Assembly (NCBI RefSeq): GCF_042788235.1
Contig: NZ_JBHZOL010000105.1
Span: 14,043 to 78,042 of the forward strand
Source: Sphaerothrix epifaneia
Lineage (GTDB): Bacteria; Cyanobacteriota; Cyanobacteriia; Phormidesmidales; Phormidesmidaceae
Direction of reading: 5' to 3'
DNA: 64,000 nt
In this document: piece after piece, positions 59,790 through 64,000 of the stretch
How the letters are laid out: each line of letters begins with the position of its first letter
Numbering within the stretch: the stretch's first letter is position 1
Notes under the pieces: generated by a model
Told to the model about the DNA's origin: nothing
The model's input: the letters and a program-made list of their open reading frames with translations, nothing else
Databases searched by the model: none
Made by a program: the position numbers and the translations under genes

Positions 59790-62700
59790 GGGAGATCCCC
59801 CCTGCCCCCCTTAAAAAGGGGGGTAACTCCTAATGCTTTAAGTTGCTGATTGATCCAAGCTGTTGCTGTTGCTTCGTCCGTCTCTATCGCCCGTTCTACT
59901 CCTGTTTTAGCAATTTCTAGCAATTGTTTGGACTTTTGCTTTAGCGAAAAAGATGATTTAATCTTGTCCACAATTTTTTGTTGGTGTGGTTTTGGCAAGA
60001 TTGGAATAAGCAACTTGGCTAAATCTGGTTGAGAAATACTGTAGTAAGCAACACCATGAACTCTGCGTTCAACTTGCAAATAACCGAATTTTGAGTTTAG
60101 AAAAAGACTTACATATTCTGCTAGCATCTCTTGTTTAGCCGAAGCCGTTAAGCGCACAAGCATAATTTCACTGCTGATAATCCCACCGACTTCTAGCTCT
60201 GTTACAACTGCCGAATTTCCAAAACTACCCTTACGAGTGAAAAGAATATCTCCGACTTGTAAACCTACAGGCTTATCTACATCAGCAATTGAGATTGGAA
60301 TTTTTACGGCACTTTCAAAATTGATTTGTCCATTTTTCACATCGCCAACTCGAATATAAGGTGTGCCTTCTTCGGTATACTCCCGATAATCAAAACCGTT
60401 TTGAATTGGTTCTATCAATGAACCTAATTTCTGAGATGGAAAACCACATTCTTTAATAGCTTCTTCTACTTGATCATATTTTGGCTGGTAATACTCAGCG
60501 TCGAAGCGACCGGAGGACAGAAACGACTCTGCAAAACTCTTGACGGCAACGGTTTCTTCCGTCGGTTGCCAGTCCTGCAAGCCAAGCTCCGCCAGCAGCA
60601 AATCCTCAGCTTGTTGATAAATTTCATTTGATACATTCCTAAGCCTAGAAAGTTCTCTAAATAAATCTTCTATAATCAACTGAAACCTTACAGAGAAACA
60701 TGGAATTGGGATGCTATACAGTTCTTGCTTGCTGATGAAAGATATTAAAAGATTAGACTTGTACCTATTTCGGAATGCGATTCCATATTTCGTAATTAAG
60801 TAAATCAGTAAATAATATCTGTTGATTTCATTATTTACAGTTAGTTTGTAGAGACTTCCAGTGACTAGCACTTTTTCCAGGAAATCGTCAGGAACTATCG
60901 CGATTTTTTCGGCTTTCCCTTTGACTTCAATCAATAACTCTCCTTTTTTAATCCTGCCTTGAGGATACCTAATCCAGTCTGCTTCATCTACATAGAAAAG
61001 ATTACTTGTTTCAATAAAGGGTGTCGTAATATCAGTCGCTTGTAAAAATATTGGACAGTTTCGGCTCTTTCCATCTTCTACATCAATTATTTCTGTGGTT
61101 TCATAAACGACCCTGTAGCCAAATTTCACATATTGACCTAGAGGCTTATAATTCTGGACTGCATTTGATGCTGCCAAGAATTCTTTTTGAAAGTAATCAG
61201 AGTCAAATCTAAATTTGTCACTATCCTGAATAACATAACTCAATCGTAATTCAACCGCTTCAAGCCCATCCATCAACCGCTGATACCTTACAGCATCAAA
61301 CGATCCCCCCCTGCCCCCCTTATTAAGGGGGGTGGCGTTAGCCGGGGGGATCTCAAAAAAACTGAGGTTCTCCTTTTTGGCAAACTCAATAAAGGCTTCC
61401 GCAATGCCGTCTTCTGTCAGTCCTTCGTGGTTATACAGGTCATGATCCACCACTAAATGACCGTGTTCATCTTGCAAAAAATCACCCTCGACCCCAACTA
61501 CTCGTTGCACTGGGGAAGGCGGTATCAATTCACTCAGTTCATCCTCTACGGGTGAAGTGGTAGACGAGGTAATCTTGCGCCAGATCTTGTCTCCAGAGTT
61601 ATCCTTCCCCGACTTTCGCATCGTGGCAAAAAAGATGTTGTAGTCATCCTGACGGGGGCACAGTGCGCCTGCTTTGGGGTCATCATTCCATTTCTGCACA
61701 AACAGCACCGAGGTTTTGGTGCCTGTGTGCGGCTTAAAGGTATTGCCATGCAGCCCCACCACTGCCAAAATCCGGCACCGTTCCGCAATGAAATCTCGAA
61801 TGTTTTTATCTGAGGAGTTGTTGAAGCGTCCCTGGGGAAGGACGATCGCCATTCTGCCCCCCGGTTTCAAAAAGTCCAGGTTGCGCTCAATAAACAAAAT
61901 GTCGCGCCCCACTTTGGTTTGCCACTTGCCATTGGGCTTCTTTGCCAGGTCATAGCGGGCAATCATGCGCGGTTCTTTGATGTCTCCAGCAAAGGGCGGA
62001 TTCGCCATCAGCACATCAAACTGAAACCGTTGATAGCTGGTCTTATCGACGCGGAGCTTCTTCAACCGCGAAAACGCTCGATTGTAGGTATCATCCCAGT
62101 CTTCCTGCTTGATAATTTCATCCCACAACTCATAGTCCAGCGTGTTCAAATGCAATACATTTTGTTCCCCATCCCCCGCGATCAGGTTCAGCGTCCGCGC
62201 CACCCGCACCGCTTTCTCATCAAAATCGATGGAAAACACCTTACTTTTCACATACTCGTCACATTCCGGCGGACGCGGTTCTGCCGTAAACATATGGCTA
62301 GCTTCCAGCCCTTGATCCTGCATAATCTGCTGCCACACATGGAACATCGTATGCACCGGAAACCCCGAAGAACCCGCCGCCGTGTCAATCATGTACTCAT
62401 CCTCTTTGGGGTTGAGCATCTTTACACACATATCGATCACATAGCGCGGCGTAAAATATTGCCCCTTATCGCCCTTGCTGCTCTGGTTGATCAAATATTC
62501 AAAGGCTTCATCAATCACATCCAGGTTGGAGTTAAACAGCTTCACATTTTCCAACGACGACACACACACCGACAGATGAGAGGGCGTGAGGCTAATTTTG
62601 GCTCCCTCACTAAACACCCCCGGCCATTTTTCCTTCGCCTTCTCGAACAGATTTTGAATCTTGGTTTTCAGTGCCGCTTCCGTTTGCCCTGTATTGCGAA

Positions 62701-63430
62701 ACTCTAGCGAACGGGTCGATCGACGGTTGCCCTGCCCGGAATACCACTCATCGTAGAGCTTCGTGAAAATCAGCTTAAATACTTCCTCAAACACATCCAC
62801 CCCAGCATTCGCCAGCACCTCATCTTCTGTTTCTTCAATGATTGTTTTGAGGGATTTATTTTCCTTTACCAACTTGTCATTGGCGATCAGGTCTTCCAGA
62901 GTGAATTTGATCTGAAGAATATCTGCCAAGGTTTGATTGGCACTGGGCAAACCCGGAATGTCTTCAAAATAATTGGGATCTTTGCGGCGGTAGTAAGAAA
63001 TCTGATCTCCATTTGTCCACACCGCGATCGGCGCACCCGTAGCATTGCAGTAAGAGCGAAGCTGATTTTTACCATCCTTTAGCTTCGGCTTCTTGACCTC
63101 CACGATCATATAAACCGTGTTAGGGCGATCTTTGTCCATCACCACAATGTCTGCCCGTTTCACCTCCCGCCCAAAGTTCACCCCATACTCCACCCGGATT
63201 CGACCTGGAGCATAATACAAACGGTCAGTTAAAACTCGTAAATATAGCTGCCGAATGGCTTCCTCTGGAGTAAGTTTTACTGGCTTCTCACGTATCCAAC
63301 AAACGGTATAGGGAGCTTCACCGCTTTTAGTCTCCTTGAAAGTAATACTTTGTTCCAATTGCTCAATTTCAGCCGTCGTAAATTGAGACAGCTTGTAATT
63401 TGAGTCTTTAAGAATATCAGCTAGTTTCAT
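59786..63430 (-). CDS. Single-chain restriction-modification enzyme: nuclease, N6-adenine methylase and two specificity domains
   Basis: A 1214-residue fusion. Residues about 40-160 form an HSDR_N-like PD-(D/E)xK nuclease (Asp94 in RADIVVMD, Glu111 and Lys113 in VEVKKP). Residues about 240-640 are a type I-like N6-adenine methylase with YFTPRYVIDM, DTAAGSSGF (349-357) and NPPF (477-480). Two HsdS-type target-recognition regions follow (about 730-950 and 960-1190), with SGRFDAEYYQPKYDQV starting the second. There is no helicase/translocase, so this is type IIG-like, not type I. The internal segment near residues 693-710 and the last 13 residues are encoded by the C/G-rich repeat. Start ATG at 63430; the DUF559 gene is coupled downstream. 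Confidence 0.9.
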   Translation of the reverse strand: MKLADILKDSNYKLSQFTTAEIEQLEQSITFKETKSGEAPYTVCWIREKPVKLTPEEAIRQLYLRVLTDRLYYAPGRIRVEYGVNFGREVKRADIVVMDKDRPNTVYMIVEVKKPKLKDGKNQLRSYCNATGAPIAVWTNGDQISYYRRKDPNYFEDIPGLPSANQTLADILQIKFTLEDLIANDKLVKENKSLKTIIEETEDEVLANAGVDVFEEVFKLIFTKLYDEWYSGQGNRRSTRSLEFRNTGQTEAALKTKIQNLFEKAKEKWPGVFSEGAKISLTPSHLSVCVSSLENVKLFNSNLDVIDEAFEYLINQSSKGDKGQYFTPRYVIDMCVKMLNPKEDEYMIDTAAGSSGFPVHTMFHVWQQIMQDQGLEASHMFTAEPRPPECDEYVKSKVFSIDFDEKAVRVARTLNLIAGDGEQNVLHLNTLDYELWDEIIKQEDWDDTYNRAFSRLKKLRVDKTSYQRFQFDVLMANPPFAGDIKEPRMIARYDLAKKPNGKWQTKVGRDILFIERNLDFLKPGGRMAIVLPQGRFNNSSDKNIRDFIAERCRILAVVGLHGNTFKPHTGTKTSVLFVQKWNDDPKAGALCPRQDDYNIFFATMRKSGKDNSGDKIWRKITSSTTSPVEDELSELIPPSPVQRVVGVEGDFLQDEHGHLVVDHDLYNHEGLTEDGIAEAFIEFAKKENLSFFEIPPANATPLNKGGRGGSFDAVRYQRLMDGLEAVELRLSYVIQDSDKFRFDSDYFQKEFLAASNAVQNYKPLGQYVKFGYRVVYETTEIIDVEDGKSRNCPIFLQATDITTPFIETSNLFYVDEADWIRYPQGRIKKGELLIEVKGKAEKIAIVPDDFLEKVLVTGSLYKLTVNNEINRYYLLIYLITKYGIAFRNRYKSNLLISFISKQELYSIPIPCFSVRFQLIIEDLFRELSRLRNVSNEIYQQAEDLLLAELGLQDWQPTEETVAVKSFAESFLSSGRFDAEYYQPKYDQVEEAIKECGFPSQKLGSLIEPIQNGFDYREYTEEGTPYIRVGDVKNGQINFESAVKIPISIADVDKPVGLQVGDILFTRKGSFGNSAVVTELEVGGIISSEIMLVRLTASAKQEMLAEYVSLFLNSKFGYLQVERRVHGVAYYSISQPDLAKLLIPILPKPHQQKIVDKIKSSFSLKQKSKQLLEIAKTGVERAIETDEATATAWINQQLKALGVTPLFKGGRGDLP
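59791..59824. repeat. C/G-rich palindromic repeat, copy 2 (encodes R-M enzyme C-terminus)
   Basis: GGAGATCCCCCCTGCCCCCC, then TTAAAAAGGGGGGT. It supplies the C-terminal residues TPLFKGGRGDLP and abuts the stop codon. The same order of C-run, AT-rich centre and G-run as the other two copies. Confidence 0.78.
61303..61352. repeat. C/G-rich palindromic repeat, copy 3 (inside the R-M reading frame)
   Basis: GATCCCCCCCTGCCCCCCTT, then ATTAAGGGGGGTGGCG and GCCGGGGGGATC. It keeps the frame and adds residues reading PPANATPLNKGGRGGS between the methylase and the first specificity region. That is a likely insertion in a linker. Confidence 0.78.
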
Positions 63431-63923
63431 GATTTAAGCTTGCTCGTAATCATCTATAAAATCAAAAATATATAGAAAGTCGGAATAAGCGTATACAGAA
63501 CTTGATAAGCAGGTTCATAAACTTTGTTTCATAAATTTTTTTTGGTGTCATCATCGGAAGAAACATTTTACACAAATCTCTGGCATAGGTGATTAAAAAA
63601 ATTCAGCCTAACGCTTCTGTAGGGTATATGAGTGAGAAGATTCAGTATAACTAGCTCTTTAGTTATTCGCCCAGGTTGCCTAGGGTTTGTTTACTATCGC
63701 CGTAGATAGGCTAACTTTACAGCTAAATCCTAAAAATTGCTCGAATAGACTCGTGATGCTATGCCAAAAAAAGCAATTACCTTTTTTCTAAACATTAGAA
63801 AGCGATCGCTTTTGGCTGCTTTTATCTAACAAAAACCATAAAAAATATTACCCAAATAGAGAGCAAATTAAAAAGCGATCGCCCTGTAGTTGACGCGATC
63901 GCCCAAATAAGGTAGCGTTTCAT
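63431..63923. other. 493-bp AT-rich gap upstream of the R-M gene
   Basis: No gene or RNA was recognised. HIP1 octamers lie at about 63802, 63873 and 63896. The R-M promoter should be near 63431-63520; no clear boxes or ribosome-binding site were found. Confidence 0.45.
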
Positions 63924-64000
63924 CTAATGCAGCATACGTGCTTCTACGGCGGCTGCATGACCCGTCCCGAAAACTAGCAGCACGGCTCGAAGTTGGTGGA
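63924..64000 (-). CDS. Possible C-terminal end of a gene running off the window
   Basis: On the minus strand a frame ends at TAG (63926-63924) and encodes 24 residues up to the window end: HQLRAVLLVFGTGHAAAVEA, then RMLH. The composition is protein-like, but the frame is too short to identify. Only the end of the gene would be inside the window. Low confidence. Confidence 0.3.
   Translation of the reverse strand, partial: HQLRAVLLVFGTGHAAAVEARMLH

Noticed and set aside
61919..62707. A 262-codon forward ORF inside the R-M gene
   Set aside because: Lies entirely antisense to the methylase region, which has clear motifs; the product is arginine- and histidine-rich without a recognisable domain.
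1..64000. CRISPR arrays, tRNA or rRNA genes
   Set aside because: No regularly spaced direct repeats, tRNA cloverleaf or rRNA core sequence was recognised in the window.

Overview
The window looks like chromosome from a cyanobacterium. HIP1 octamers (GCGATCGC) are scattered through genes and gaps, and several genes belong to families known from cyanobacteria: pipX-pipY, the DUF3685 response regulator, DUF3082, DUF3086, DUF3119, a DUF1400 hydrolase, a DUF928/CHASE2 pair and a PEP-CTERM surface protein. No rRNA, tRNA or CRISPR array was seen. Species cannot be fixed from the sequence alone; a Leptolyngbya-like or related filamentous lineage is a guess.

Layout. 0-13 kb is signalling-rich: a CBS/PAS HWE-type sensor kinase, a receiver-kinase hybrid, a DUF3685 response regulator beside a large repeat protein, and an OmpR-type regulator with its kinase. 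An exonuclease III gene lies among them. A 33-codon membrane ORF sits between two strong terminator hairpins. 13-25 kb is mostly housekeeping: polyphosphate kinase, a phage-type lysozyme with three peptidoglycan-binding repeats, a ferredoxin-MBL fusion, TerB-like protein, rsmG, an ECF-type ATPase, an LpxB-like glycosyltransferase with an MsbA-like exporter, ispE and rsmA. 25-33 kb encodes envelope proteins: a PEP-CTERM protein, DUF928, CHASE2 and an active/inactive pair of M16 peptidases. 33-39.8 kb holds an MlaE-type lipid permease, DUF3119, DUF3086, plsY, proC, sepF and the nitrogen-signalling pair pipX-pipY. 40-48 kb has the compact der-ecfT-pabB operon, a GT39 membrane glycosyltransferase and a cysK-dnaJ-like pair next to an Rrf2 regulator. 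48-55.7 kb carries an ABC exporter, a DUF1400 hydrolase, a TetR regulator, an aldo/keto reductase and a FAD-dependent lipoprotein.

55.8-64 kb is accessory DNA: a GNAT enzyme, a PIN toxin-antitoxin pair, a truncated integron-type integrase, a vapB-vapC-mntA-hepT cluster, a DUF559 nuclease and a 1214-residue single-chain nuclease-methylase-specificity enzyme. An 86-bp element just after hepT has the architecture of an integron attC site, with matching outer boxes, paired inner arms carrying two extrahelical bases, and cassette orientation following the gene. With the broken integrase this suggests a decayed integron or attC cluster inside a defence island. A C-rich/G-rich palindromic repeat encodes internal or terminal residues of the two nuclease genes.

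Dispersed repeats shape many gaps: a roughly 100-bp family in at least four intergenic regions, a TTGGGT/ACCCAA palindrome on either side of the integrase remnant, and the C/G-rich repeat within the restriction locus. Family and function calls come from reading motifs, not from database searches.
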